Assembly (NCBI GenBank): GCA_002335945.1
Contig: DDDD01000051.1
Span: 1-6,273, forward strand
DNA: 6,273 nucleotides
Reading direction: 5' to 3'
DNA from: Porticoccaceae bacterium UBA1989
Lineage (GTDB): Bacteria; Pseudomonadota; Gammaproteobacteria; Pseudomonadales; Porticoccaceae
This document shows positions 1-6,068 of the stretch, piece by piece; the first letter of the stretch is position 1; every line of letters begins with the position of its first letter. Made by a program: the position numbers and the translations under genes. The notes under the pieces were generated by a model. It did no database searches. It saw nothing but the letters and a program-made list of their open reading frames with translations, and was not told the origin of the DNA.

Positions 1-1
1 T

Positions 2-37
2 GCTGAGATAGAGGCATTTTTTAAACGCCATTCTTGA
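2..37 (+). CDS. Possible 3' end of an upstream + strand gene
   Basis: One + strand frame is open from the window edge and ends in TGA at 35-37. It reads A-E-I-E-A-F-F-K-R-H-S, which looks like an ordinary amphipathic C-terminus. The other two + frames hit stops within the first ten bases. The + strand terminator at 73-103 lies 35 bp further on, which is where the end of a + strand gene would be expected. Eleven codons are too few to assign a family, and the frame could be open by chance. The terminator is the main support. Confidence 0.35.
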   Translation, partial: AEIEAFFKRHS

Positions 38-72
38 TGGTTATCTGTCTTAGAGGTTTAATGTTTTGCTGG

Positions 73-103
73 AAAGGCCTATCGATTGATAGGCCTTTTT
101 TTT
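73..103 (+). terminator. Intrinsic terminator, + strand
   Basis: An 11-bp perfect stem (AAAGGCCTATC at 73-83 with GATAGGCCTTT at 88-98) closes a 4-base GATT loop and runs into eight consecutive T (96-103). This is a textbook factor-independent terminator for a + strand gene ending left of it. Read on the - strand the hairpin is followed by only three T and then CC. It would therefore be a weak terminator for the DUF1295 gene that converges on it, although bidirectional use is possible. Confidence 0.85.
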
Positions 104-119
104 GCTTCTTTTTTGCTTC
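98..119. repeat. Two tandem 11-bp repeats
   Basis: TTTTTTGCTTC occurs twice with no gap (98-108 and 109-119), the first copy overlapping the T-tract of the terminator. It lies in the short gap downstream of the DUF1295 stop codon. No function is evident; replication slippage is the simplest origin. Confidence 0.7.
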
Positions 120-122
120 TTT

Positions 123-145
123 ATTAGCACTCTACATTAGCGCTC
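123..145. repeat. Two short direct repeats, 13-bp period
   Basis: ATTAGCACTC (123-132) and ATTAGCGCTC (136-145) differ at one base and are spaced 13 bp apart. They follow directly on the 11-bp repeats and end just before the DUF1295 stop codon. They may be a chance or slippage product; no known element is recognised. Confidence 0.45.
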
Positions 146-149
146 TTGA

Positions 150-1019
150 TTATCGCTTAGGCTTTCTTAGAACCAACGCGGGCGTGGACTCAAAGTAGGC
201 TATAAATTCTGGATCTGATCCCCAATTCTTTTTCGCCATAGCTTCCAATAATGGAATGCCACTGACTTTGGTGAGCAAGAAATAAACAAAAACGGGAGAG
301 ATCATGGTGGCCAGTTGCCAGCCAGATAGAACAGGAACTGCTACCAGCGCCAGCCCCAGCCATAATGTTATTTCACCGAAGTAATTAGGATGCCGAGACC
401 AGGCCCAGATGCCGCTGGTGATAAAACGATCGCGGTTCTCAGGGACTTTTCTAAAGTTGGTTTTCTGTCTATCTGCGGTTATTTCGATGGCCATGCCCGC
501 TAACCACAGGGCAATGCCCACATAGGCGAAACCACCCAGAGGTACTGTTGTGTTGGAGGTAATAGCCGCTAAGCCTGCAGCCATGGTTAGCAGCACCCAT
601 AGGCCACCCAGGGTCCAGGTCATTAGGAACCAGGTAAATTTTGTTTTCATTACGGTGAATCGTTTGTCCTTGCCATCTTTCTTAATACGCCCGAACAGAA
701 AAGACCCTAGACGCACGGCCCAGATAATAATCATGGCGCAGATAATCAAATCTCTAGTGTCTAGATGAGGGTTTAAATAGACGGCGGCTGCGACTGTGCT
801 GATATAGGAAATCGAACCGGTTAGGTCAAAATAATGCTCGGTTTGAAAGCCGAAAGACGGGATAAAGACTAACCAGTGCAGGGCAAATCCAATTGAGCCG
901 CAGAGTGCGAATAGGGCCATGCCCTGATAGGTAACACTGCCTTGGCTACCGGCCAATAATATTAGGAATCCCAGAATAAGGGAGATGAGTATGCCGATAA
1001 GGGTGGTTGAGGTTTTCAT
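150..1019 (-). CDS. DUF1295 / steroid 5-alpha-reductase-like integral membrane protein
   Basis: A 289-residue, very hydrophobic protein with about seven or eight membrane segments (near residues 7-24, 33-54, 69-82, 91-109, 127-150, 163-181, 217-233 and 237-253). The C-terminal half has the family signature SRHPNYFGE (208-216), preceded by DRQK (183-186). An earlier R-x-GSFLFGRI-x-KDGKDKRF block (103-121) is typical of bacterial DUF1295 proteins. Relatives include steroid 5-alpha reductases and isoprenylcysteine methyltransferase-like enzymes, so a membrane NAD(P)H-dependent reductase of a lipid or steroid enone is plausible, but the substrate is unknown. The start is ATG with AAGAGA about nine bases upstream, the gap being an AAT-repeat run. 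It is the last of four co-directional genes, 157 bp after the esterase, so it may have its own promoter. The length is normal and the reading frame intact. Confidence 0.88.
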   Translation of the reverse strand: MKTSTTLIGILISLILGFLILLAGSQGSVTYQGMALFALCGSIGFALHWLVFIPSFGFQTEHYFDLTGSISYISTVAAAVYLNPHLDTRDLIICAMIIIWAVRLGSFLFGRIKKDGKDKRFTVMKTKFTWFLMTWTLGGLWVLLTMAAGLAAITSNTTVPLGGFAYVGIALWLAGMAIEITADRQKTNFRKVPENRDRFITSGIWAWSRHPNYFGEITLWLGLALVAVPVLSGWQLATMISPVFVYFLLTKVSGIPLLEAMAKKNWGSDPEFIAYFESTPALVLRKPKR

Positions 1020-1108
1020 TATTATTATTCTCTTTACCGTTGGTTATCTAAAAGGCCTCTGTCTGAAACAGTATCCAAGGACAGCAGCCAGTAATTCTTG
1101 CTGTAGGT

Positions 1109-1124
1109 TTTTACGGCCGTAAAA
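1109..1124. promoter_or_regulatory. Perfect 16-bp palindrome upstream of the DUF1295 gene
   Basis: TTTTACGGCCGTAAAA is fully self-complementary and sits about 90 bp upstream of the DUF1295 start and 53 bp downstream of the esterase stop. Neither strand has a T-tract after it, so it is not a convincing terminator. A dimeric repressor or activator site is the more natural reading, but no known consensus is recognised. Confidence 0.4.
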
Positions 1125-1176
1125 CTAGAATAGATCGCCTAGGATCAGTAGCCTAGATTACGGCTGGCCAGTTTCT

Positions 1177-3174
1177 CTAGAAGGCATCAACAAACTTATA
1201 GGGGTCATGGTCGGCGCAGCCGCCACCGGCGAGATCAGTGTAGCGCTCGTTATCCCAGTAGTCGCTGCTGTGATAAGACATTAAGAAGCTCTCCACAAAG
1301 AGTCGGCAGCGCTCTTCTTGGTTGGCCATCATTGTGTCTGATTCAATACGCGCCATTAATTCTTCAGGGGTTGGGTTGTAATGTTCCATGCGCCAGCCAC
1401 CGTCTGCAGGGCTGTCGAGTACCATAATGTTGGCGTCGGTTTCCTGCCAGGCTGTCCATTCTGGCTGCTGCTGAAAGGCGCCTTTATCGGGGGAGCCGCT
1501 GTGGGCAAATCTGCCCCAGTAATTCATCATGGCGATGGATAGAGCGGCACGGCCGGGTTGGCTTTCTGGTTTATACAAAAAGGGCAGCCTTAGACCGCCG
1601 GCAAAGTCGTTAAAGACAAAGCTGATCTCACTGCCGTGACCTGCACCGAATAGGGTTGGTAGATCGACGATCCAGCTGGCGGGAGACTCGTCCCAGTCAA
1701 ATCTGTAGCCATAGATACCAATTTCAGGGTTTGCCGAGCGCATAAGTCTGGCCGTTTGGCTGACGCCGAACATATGCCAGCGCTGAGACCGATAATCTGC
1801 ATACCGCTCGTAACGCTCAATATCTTTAATCACGGGACGCACACCCAGCTGTTGACTGACAAAGTCGGGGTCGGTGGCCATAAAGGCTTTATCTTCATCA
1901 CGGTTAGCGCCCATGATCATGGGTACTGCGTTATAAGCGCCAGTCTGACCAAATACCTCTGCCATAGGCTGTGCGGGCAGTACATGGCCGTCTCGGAGTA
2001 GCTGTGGCGTCTGGGGTGTTTCGGGTTGTTTTACTAGCTGCATGCCGGCATTGATCAACATTTCTGGGGTCTGCTGATAAAGAAAGGCAGCAATGGCTTC
2101 TTCGCTCATTAAGCTCAGGTCGTTTTTCGCTTCCGCGCGATCAACCGCCGTATCTTTACTGATCAGCAGCTGGGCCAGTATTTCATTGGAGCTGTTGGGC
2201 CAGCCCGGTTGCTGCTGGTCGGTAAAGTTTTCGGCACTGGCAGGGGTTTCAGTTCTAGTCGATCCGCTCTGACTGATGGCTTTGTGAAACAGGCCTTTGG
2301 CGAGGGGTGATGCCAGTAGGCCAAAGACATTGCGGCCACCTGCTGATTCCCCAAAGATGGTGACATTGGAAGGGTCGCCGCCGAAGGCATGAATATTCGT
2401 CTGTATCCATTGCAGTGAGGCAATAATATCGAGAAGGCCGTAGTTGCCAGAGGCATCTTCTAGGTTGGCTGAGCTGTTGCGAAGTGCGCTGTGGGTGAAC
2501 CAGCCAAGGGGGCCGAGGCGATAGTTGACTGAGACAAACACTACCTGCTGATCGCTGGCGATATTTTCGCCGGTGTAAAAACGTGCGGACCCCACGCTGT
2601 TGCCGCCGCCATGAATCCACAGCATTACTGGGAGCTGTTGCTGGCTGGCCCTGCTGTTTATTGGAGGGCTGTTTATTTTAGAGCTATTTATTGTGGGCTC
2701 ATTTGCTACGGAGCCTTTAATTTCAGAGCCTTCGATCTCAGTGCGGGCAACCGACAGTTGGCGGGGTGCCCAGATATTTAAATAGAGACAGTCTTCAGTG
2801 CCGACTACCTCGCCTAGCTCACCAGGTTCTCCGGCGAGAAATGTCCAGTGCTGGGCGCAGGGTGCGGTCGTTTTTAAGGCAGGTAACAGTTCTGCCCAAG
2901 GCTGCGCTGATTGCGGAGCACGCCAGCGCAAAGGGCCGACAGGCGGCGCGGCATAGGGTATGCCTAGCCAGCTGTGAGTATTGTTGCTGTCTGAAAAGCC
3001 AATGACCTGGCCGCTGTCGATGGTGCGAACTGTGGCCGAGTCTGGATCATGGGGCAGGGCCACTGAGGCTGTCATGTTATCTATGTCTGGACTGTCGACG
3101 TTCATGAGACTGAGGACAGCGATGGCTAGAATCGCTAATACCGAGGCTATGGGTAGCACTTTTTTATAGGGCAT
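1177..3174 (-). CDS. Type-B carboxylesterase (alpha/beta hydrolase), membrane-anchored or exported
   Basis: A 665-residue carboxylesterase/lipase of the type-B (COesterase) family, predicted to hydrolyse carboxylic esters. Expected landmarks are in order: EDCLYLN near residues 127-133; oxyanion-hole HGGG at 188-191; nucleophile elbow G-E-S-A-G-G with Ser277; likely acid Glu427 in GANRDED; likely catalytic His513 in GHGSEISFVF. The N-terminus (MPYKK, then a hydrophobic stretch to about residue 24) looks like a signal peptide or membrane anchor, with no lipobox. The ATG at 3174 is preferred because it begins this signal and has AAGAGA seven bases upstream. The frame stays open upstream, and a TTG at 3282 would add 36 repeat-encoded, lysine-rich residues. 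The protein is longer than the usual 500-550 residues, partly because of a 30-residue repeat insertion (145-174) between EDCLYLN and HGGG. The natural substrate is unknown. Confidence 0.9.
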   Translation of the reverse strand: MPYKKVLPIASVLAILAIAVLSLMNVDSPDIDNMTASVALPHDPDSATVRTIDSGQVIGFSDSNNTHSWLGIPYAAPPVGPLRWRAPQSAQPWAELLPALKTTAPCAQHWTFLAGEPGELGEVVGTEDCLYLNIWAPRQLSVARTEIEGSEIKGSVANEPTINSSKINSPPINSRASQQQLPVMLWIHGGGNSVGSARFYTGENIASDQQVVFVSVNYRLGPLGWFTHSALRNSSANLEDASGNYGLLDIIASLQWIQTNIHAFGGDPSNVTIFGESAGGRNVFGLLASPLAKGLFHKAISQSGSTRTETPASAENFTDQQQPGWPNSSNEILAQLLISKDTAVDRAEAKNDLSLMSEEAIAAFLYQQTPEMLINAGMQLVKQPETPQTPQLLRDGHVLPAQPMAEVFGQTGAYNAVPMIMGANRDEDKAFMATDPDFVSQQLGVRPVIKDIERYERYADYRSQRWHMFGVSQTARLMRSANPEIGIYGYRFDWDESPASWIVDLPTLFGAGHGSEISFVFNDFAGGLRLPFLYKPESQPGRAALSIAMMNYWGRFAHSGSPDKGAFQQQPEWTAWQETDANIMVLDSPADGGWRMEHYNPTPEELMARIESDTMMANQEERCRLFVESFLMSYHSSDYWDNERYTDLAGGGCADHDPYKFVDAF
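2653..2742. repeat. In-frame array of six degenerate 15-bp repeats inside the esterase gene
   Basis: Six consecutive units of exactly 15 bp start at 2653, 2668, 2683, 2698, 2713 and 2728. The first three begin GCTGTTTATT, GCTGTTTATT and GCTATTTATT; the later ones are more diverged (for example GCCTTTAATTTCAGA). On the coding strand they give the pentapeptides TEIEG, SEIKG, SVANE, PTINS, SKINS and PPINS (residues 145-174). Each unit is five codons, so gain or loss of a unit keeps the frame. The array falls where related esterases have a short variable loop. Confidence 0.85.
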
Positions 3175-3210
3175 AACTGGGTCTCTTTTTGATTCTAGGC
3201 GGCTGTCTTT

Positions 3211-3331
3211 TTTTTGGACAAGGCCTTTTTTGAAAAGGCCTTTGCTGGACAGGCTCTTTTCCAACAAATTCTTTTCGAACAAACTATTTATTGAAAAAGC
3301 GCCTCTTAAACAGCGCCCTAGGTAACAGCGC
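3211..3331. repeat. Array of about eight degenerate 15-bp repeats upstream of the esterase ATG
   Basis: On the + strand the units are: TTTTTGGACAAGGCC (3211), TTTTTTGAAAAGGCC (3226), TTTGCTGGACAGGCT (3241), CTTTTCCAACAAATT (3256), CTTTTCGAACAAACT (3271), a 17-base unit at 3286, a 14-base unit at 3303 and CCTAGGTAACAGCGC (3317). The first five keep an exact 15-bp period, and the 17 and 14 nearly restore it. The array may continue in phase as TGTATTTTAGAGGAC (3332-3346). It contains a perfect 10-bp stem (3220-3229 with 3233-3242). In the esterase frame the units would encode pentapeptides of the form x-L-x-x-K such as GLFKK and GLVQK. The array may be 5' leader or, if a TTG start is used, coding. 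Confidence 0.75.
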
Positions 3332-3373
3332 TGTATTTTAGAGGACTTTGGTCTCGCTAGCTATTATCGCTTC

Positions 3374-4513
3374 TTAATCAAGTAACAGATTAGCAAGGTG
3401 CAGCCGATGATGTTGTGCGTCGCCGTATTGGTGTTGCACCCAGAGTGCCCGGCGCAGATAGAGCTGTGCATCACATTCATAGGTGAAACCCATACCACCA
3501 TGGAACTGAATGGCACGATCACCCGCAAACATCAGAGCATCTGTGGCCTGTGCTTTGGCCATACGACAGGCAACGTCGGCATCATGGTTCAGAGTTTCAT
3601 CACCGACAACCGTGGCAGCGTGGTAAATGAGGGTGCGGGCTGAGTCCATGCCGATAAGCATTTCGACTGTTGGGTGTTTTAGAGACTGGTAGGAGCCGAT
3701 TAGGCGGCCAAACTGAATTCTGCTAGTGAGGTAACCAACCACAACATCCAGTGCCGCAGCCGCGCTGCCGGTGGCCTCTGCAGCCATTAGTAGAGCGCCA
3801 ATCAACTTGCTATCCCGCAGGGCCGCTTCACTGCCGGGCAATATGGCATCGGCGCTAACGGTTATGCCGCTAAAGTTAACGGTGCAGGCACGCTTGGTCT
3901 CATCGATAAGCACTTTGCTAGTTAGTGCGTCAGTAGATAGCTGGCTAGCCTCAACCAATACCAATACCTGAGCGCCCTTATGGTTGGCCAGGACAATAAA
4001 GAAGTCGGCCACGGCCGCATCATTAACAAAGAGCTTGCTGCCCTGAAGCTCTAAGCGTGCGGATAGTTCGCAGCTAGTTGATGTAGCGCCCCAATCTTCG
4101 TTGTCTAGTAGCGCCAGGGTACCAACACTGCCTTCAGCAACCTTGGGTAGCCATTGGGCTTTCTGTTCGTCGCTGCCACCCCGCAGTATTGCCTGTGATG
4201 CGATGGTGGTTGAGATATAGGGCGTGCTAAGTAAATGGCGCCCCATGCTCTCCACTAAGGGTATGGTTGAGCCGATCCCCAGTTCTGAGCCGCCGTACTG
4301 TTCGGGAATAGCGATGCCGGTCCAGCCCAGTGCGACCATTTCTGCCCAGACGTCGGCGCTGTAGCCTGTCTCTGATCCCAGTAAGCTGCGTACGGCGGTG
4401 ATATCAGATCTGTCGCTGCAGAAGCTCATTGCGCTGTCCAGAATCATGGCCTGTTCTTCGCTAAAGGCCAGTGTCATGTTGGTCGCTCTTTTTATATTTG
4501 CTGTCGCTGTCAT
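3374..4513 (-). CDS. Acyl-CoA dehydrogenase family protein, subunit B of a likely heteromeric pair
   Basis: A 379-residue FAD-dependent acyl-CoA dehydrogenase fold. Visible family features are an N-terminal helical domain with GWTGIAIPEQYGGSELG (63-79), an AAEATG helix (244-249), the FAD-contacting R-I-Q-F-G (265-269) followed by IGSYQSLKH, and the C-terminal Q-F-H-G-G-M-G-F-T-Y-E segment (336-346). The middle substrate/FAD loop is atypical: where most members have a TEP-x-x-GSD motif this one reads LLDNEDWG (135-142). That is known from partner subunits of alpha2-beta2 acyl-CoA dehydrogenases of steroid side-chain degradation. The chosen ATG at 4513 has GGAG nine bases upstream, right after the stop of subunit A. 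A longer form from 4567 would overlap subunit A by 38 bp, and a shorter one could begin at 4477. It is predicted to act in the cytoplasm in alpha,beta-desaturation of an acyl-CoA. Confidence 0.87.
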   Translation of the reverse strand: MTATANIKRATNMTLAFSEEQAMILDSAMSFCSDRSDITAVRSLLGSETGYSADVWAEMVALGWTGIAIPEQYGGSELGIGSTIPLVESMGRHLLSTPYISTTIASQAILRGGSDEQKAQWLPKVAEGSVGTLALLDNEDWGATSTSCELSARLELQGSKLFVNDAAVADFFIVLANHKGAQVLVLVEASQLSTDALTSKVLIDETKRACTVNFSGITVSADAILPGSEAALRDSKLIGALLMAAEATGSAAAALDVVVGYLTSRIQFGRLIGSYQSLKHPTVEMLIGMDSARTLIYHAATVVGDETLNHDADVACRMAKAQATDALMFAGDRAIQFHGGMGFTYECDAQLYLRRALWVQHQYGDAQHHRLHLANLLLD

Positions 4514-4522
4514 TGTTTTATT

Positions 4523-4526
4523 CTCC
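4523..4526 (-). promoter_or_regulatory. Shine-Dalgarno site that decides the start of acyl-CoA dehydrogenase B
   Basis: GGAG on the - strand, nine bases before the ATG at 4513 and three bases after the TAG stop of subunit A. It supports the 379-residue form over the longer frame from 4567, and suggests translational coupling of the pair. Confidence 0.65.
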
Positions 4527-4529
4527 GCT

Positions 4530-5759
4530 CTAATCTTTTGGTAGACCGAGCACATGCTCGCCGACAATATTGGCCTGTACCTGACTGGTACCGCCGCCGA
4601 TGGTCGTGGAGAAGTTGTTCATATAGGCGCGTTGCCAAAACCCACCGTCAACACTGTCTTCGTCGCCGACGTATAGCGAGCCCTGAGCACCCTGTAGCGT
4701 TAGCGCATACTGGCGCATACGCCGGAAGAACTCGGTACTACGGAGTTTGCCTGATAGGGAAAGCGAGTTTGGGTAGTCTGCACATAGAGCTGGAATGGCG
4801 ATGCGGTTTTCTGCCAGATAGAGCGCTTTCTCTTCAATCAGGAACTTGACTAAATTGTCTCGAGTAACGGGATCTTTCATTAGGGGCTGGCCTTCACGCT
4901 CAACGTCCTGTGCCATTTTAAGCAGATCATTCATCACAATAGACAGAATCGAGATGCCACCGGCAGCGCCAGCTTCGGCACCACGCTCATACTGCAAGGT
5001 CTTCATGGCGATACGCCAGCCCTGACCCTCTTCTCCCATAATGCAGTCCGCGGGAATGCGGGCATCGGTAAAGAATGTCTCGGTAAAACCATACTCGCCA
5101 GTAAGCTTTTTAATTGGCTGGGTGGTAATGCCGTTGGTGTGCATAGGGGCGAGGAAGAAGGACAGGCCGTTGTAGCGGCGCTCAACCTGCGCGTCGGTGC
5201 GCGCGAGTAGGATCATATATTTGGCATAGTTACCCATGGTCGTCCAAATCTTGCTGCCATTAAGCACATAGTCAGAACCATCCCGTTCGGCTTTGGTCTG
5301 AATGCTGCCAAGGTCGGAACCATGGTTGGGTTCAGAGAAGCCCTGACACCAGATGTCATCGGCATTAAGAATGCCTTTGAGGTGTTTGTCTTTTTCATAG
5401 TCGCTGCCGATGTCCATAATCAATGGACCTGCCCAGCCAAGGCCAATCACATTAAAGCAGATGGGCACTCGAAGACGTTTCATCTCTTGGTCAGCAATAC
5501 TCTGATAGGCGGGTGCCATGCCGCGGCCACCGTATTTCTCGGGCCATGCCATGCCTAGATAACCCGAAGACCATACTTTGTATTGCCACTGTCGAAGAAA
5601 GTCGAGCACCCGTTCGGAGCCGACTTCCATAAATGTTTGGGGGAGTAAGAAACCGGGGTCAGCGGGTCGGTTGTGTTCTAACCAGGCGGCGACTTCGGTG
5701 CGGAACTCTCTGAGTTCTGGTGCTTCATTGATCATCTGCGAGTGAGTATCGGCAGTCAT
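4530..5759 (-). CDS. Acyl-CoA dehydrogenase family protein, subunit A of a likely heteromeric pair
   Basis: A 409-residue FAD-dependent acyl-CoA dehydrogenase, first gene of the - strand group. Family features in order: AWPEKYGGRGM (71-81); substrate/FAD loop WCQGFSEPNHGSDL (137-150); NGSKIWTT (167-174); a helix with Q-Y-E-R-G (256-260), where Glu258 matches the catalytic-base position of the long-chain and isovaleryl-type enzymes; and the C-terminal GGGTSQVQANIVGEHVLGLP segment (388-407) that contacts the cofactor. It has a complete active site, in contrast to its neighbour. The pair therefore resembles the catalytic and partner subunits of alpha2-beta2 enzymes that desaturate bulky acyl-CoAs such as steroid side chains. 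Use on another acyl-CoA cannot be excluded. The ATG at 5759 has AGAGAG eight bases upstream; an in-frame ATG at 5735 is the alternative. It ends 16 bp before subunit B. Confidence 0.9.
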   Translation of the reverse strand: MTADTHSQMINEAPELREFRTEVAAWLEHNRPADPGFLLPQTFMEVGSERVLDFLRQWQYKVWSSGYLGMAWPEKYGGRGMAPAYQSIADQEMKRLRVPICFNVIGLGWAGPLIMDIGSDYEKDKHLKGILNADDIWCQGFSEPNHGSDLGSIQTKAERDGSDYVLNGSKIWTTMGNYAKYMILLARTDAQVERRYNGLSFFLAPMHTNGITTQPIKKLTGEYGFTETFFTDARIPADCIMGEEGQGWRIAMKTLQYERGAEAGAAGGISILSIVMNDLLKMAQDVEREGQPLMKDPVTRDNLVKFLIEEKALYLAENRIAIPALCADYPNSLSLSGKLRSTEFFRRMRQYALTLQGAQGSLYVGDEDSVDGGFWQRAYMNNFSTTIGGGTSQVQANIVGEHVLGLPKD

Positions 5760-5822
5760 TAGGCTATCTCTCTGAAGTTTTGCTTTACCTTAGCTAGAGC
5801 TCTGATGTGGGTCTGTTTAATG

Positions 5823-5852
5823 GGTGCCAATCGGTCGTGATTTGGCGCCAAT
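5823..5852. promoter_or_regulatory. Two GGYGCCAAT boxes 21 bp apart
   Basis: GGTGCCAAT (5823-5831) and GGCGCCAAT (5844-5852) are direct repeats spaced 21 bp, about two helical turns. The second lies in a perfect 10-bp palindrome, TTGGCGCCAA (5842-5851), and the first is a near match to that palindrome. They sit 60-95 bp upstream of the acyl-CoA dehydrogenase A start, a suitable place for a regulator. The regulator is not identifiable. Confidence 0.35.
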
Positions 5853-5952
5853 TAATCGATCTATAGTGCGTTATAAAATCGCGTTCCAGAATTAGCCCGG
5901 TAATATCATTGTTGGGGCGGGGTTGTTATTATTCTAAATATTAATCTATCAC

Positions 5953-5971
5953 GTTAGGTAAATACACTAAC
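5953..5971. promoter_or_regulatory. Short dyad, GTTAG-N9-CTAAC
   Basis: GTTAG (5953-5957) and CTAAC (5967-5971) form inverted half-sites around a 9-bp AT-rich centre. It could be an operator for a dimeric regulator, but five-base arms can arise by chance. Confidence 0.2.
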
Positions 5972-5979
5972 CTCTTGAT

Positions 5980-6013
5980 AAGCATAACAAAAGATAATTT
6001 TTTTGTTATGCTT
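5980..6013. promoter_or_regulatory. Perfect 13-bp inverted repeat, 8-bp centre
   Basis: AAGCATAACAAAA (5980-5992) and TTTTGTTATGCTT (6001-6013) are exact inverse complements around GATAATTT. The arms are AT-rich and no T-run follows on either strand, so a terminator is unlikely in this between-promoters position. It lies about 125 bp upstream of the transporter and 220 bp upstream of the dehydrogenase. An operator shared by both divergent units is the most natural reading. Confidence 0.55.
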
Positions 6014-6068
6014 TGATCCTAACGGATGCTCGGTCGCGACCATCGAATCTGTCAGAGCAAGTCTATAG

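Noticed and set aside
1590..2620. Alternative frames within the esterase gene (for example 2255-2620 and 1590-1820 on the - strand)
   Set aside because: They lie wholly inside a gene with strong family motifs, have arginine-, serine- or proline-rich compositions typical of out-of-frame translation, and show no recognisable domains.
3220..3242. Perfect 10-bp stem with TTG loop as a terminator
   Set aside because: On the - strand, the direction of transcription here, it is followed by an A-run, not T. It arises from two adjacent AAGGCC-containing repeat units.
3310..3334. Hairpin ACAGCGC / GCGCTGT as a - strand terminator after acyl-CoA dehydrogenase B
   Set aside because: The stem is only 7 bp with an 11-base loop and is followed by TTAAGAGG rather than a T-run. 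The two arms are explained as neighbouring units of the 15-bp repeat array.
150..3376. Shared AAGCGATAA-like sequence at the ends of the DUF1295 and dehydrogenase B genes
   Set aside because: In one gene it is coding and includes the stop codon, in the other it lies after the stop; a ten-base match without structure is likely chance.
4514..4567. Longer acyl-CoA dehydrogenase B starting at 4567
   Set aside because: It would overlap subunit A by 38 bp, and the added 18 residues do not resemble the family N-terminus. The ATG at 4513 has a good GGAG at the right spacing.
3398..5558. + strand open frames opposite the dehydrogenase genes
   Set aside because: They are antisense to well-supported genes, short, and without family features or ribosome-binding sites of note.
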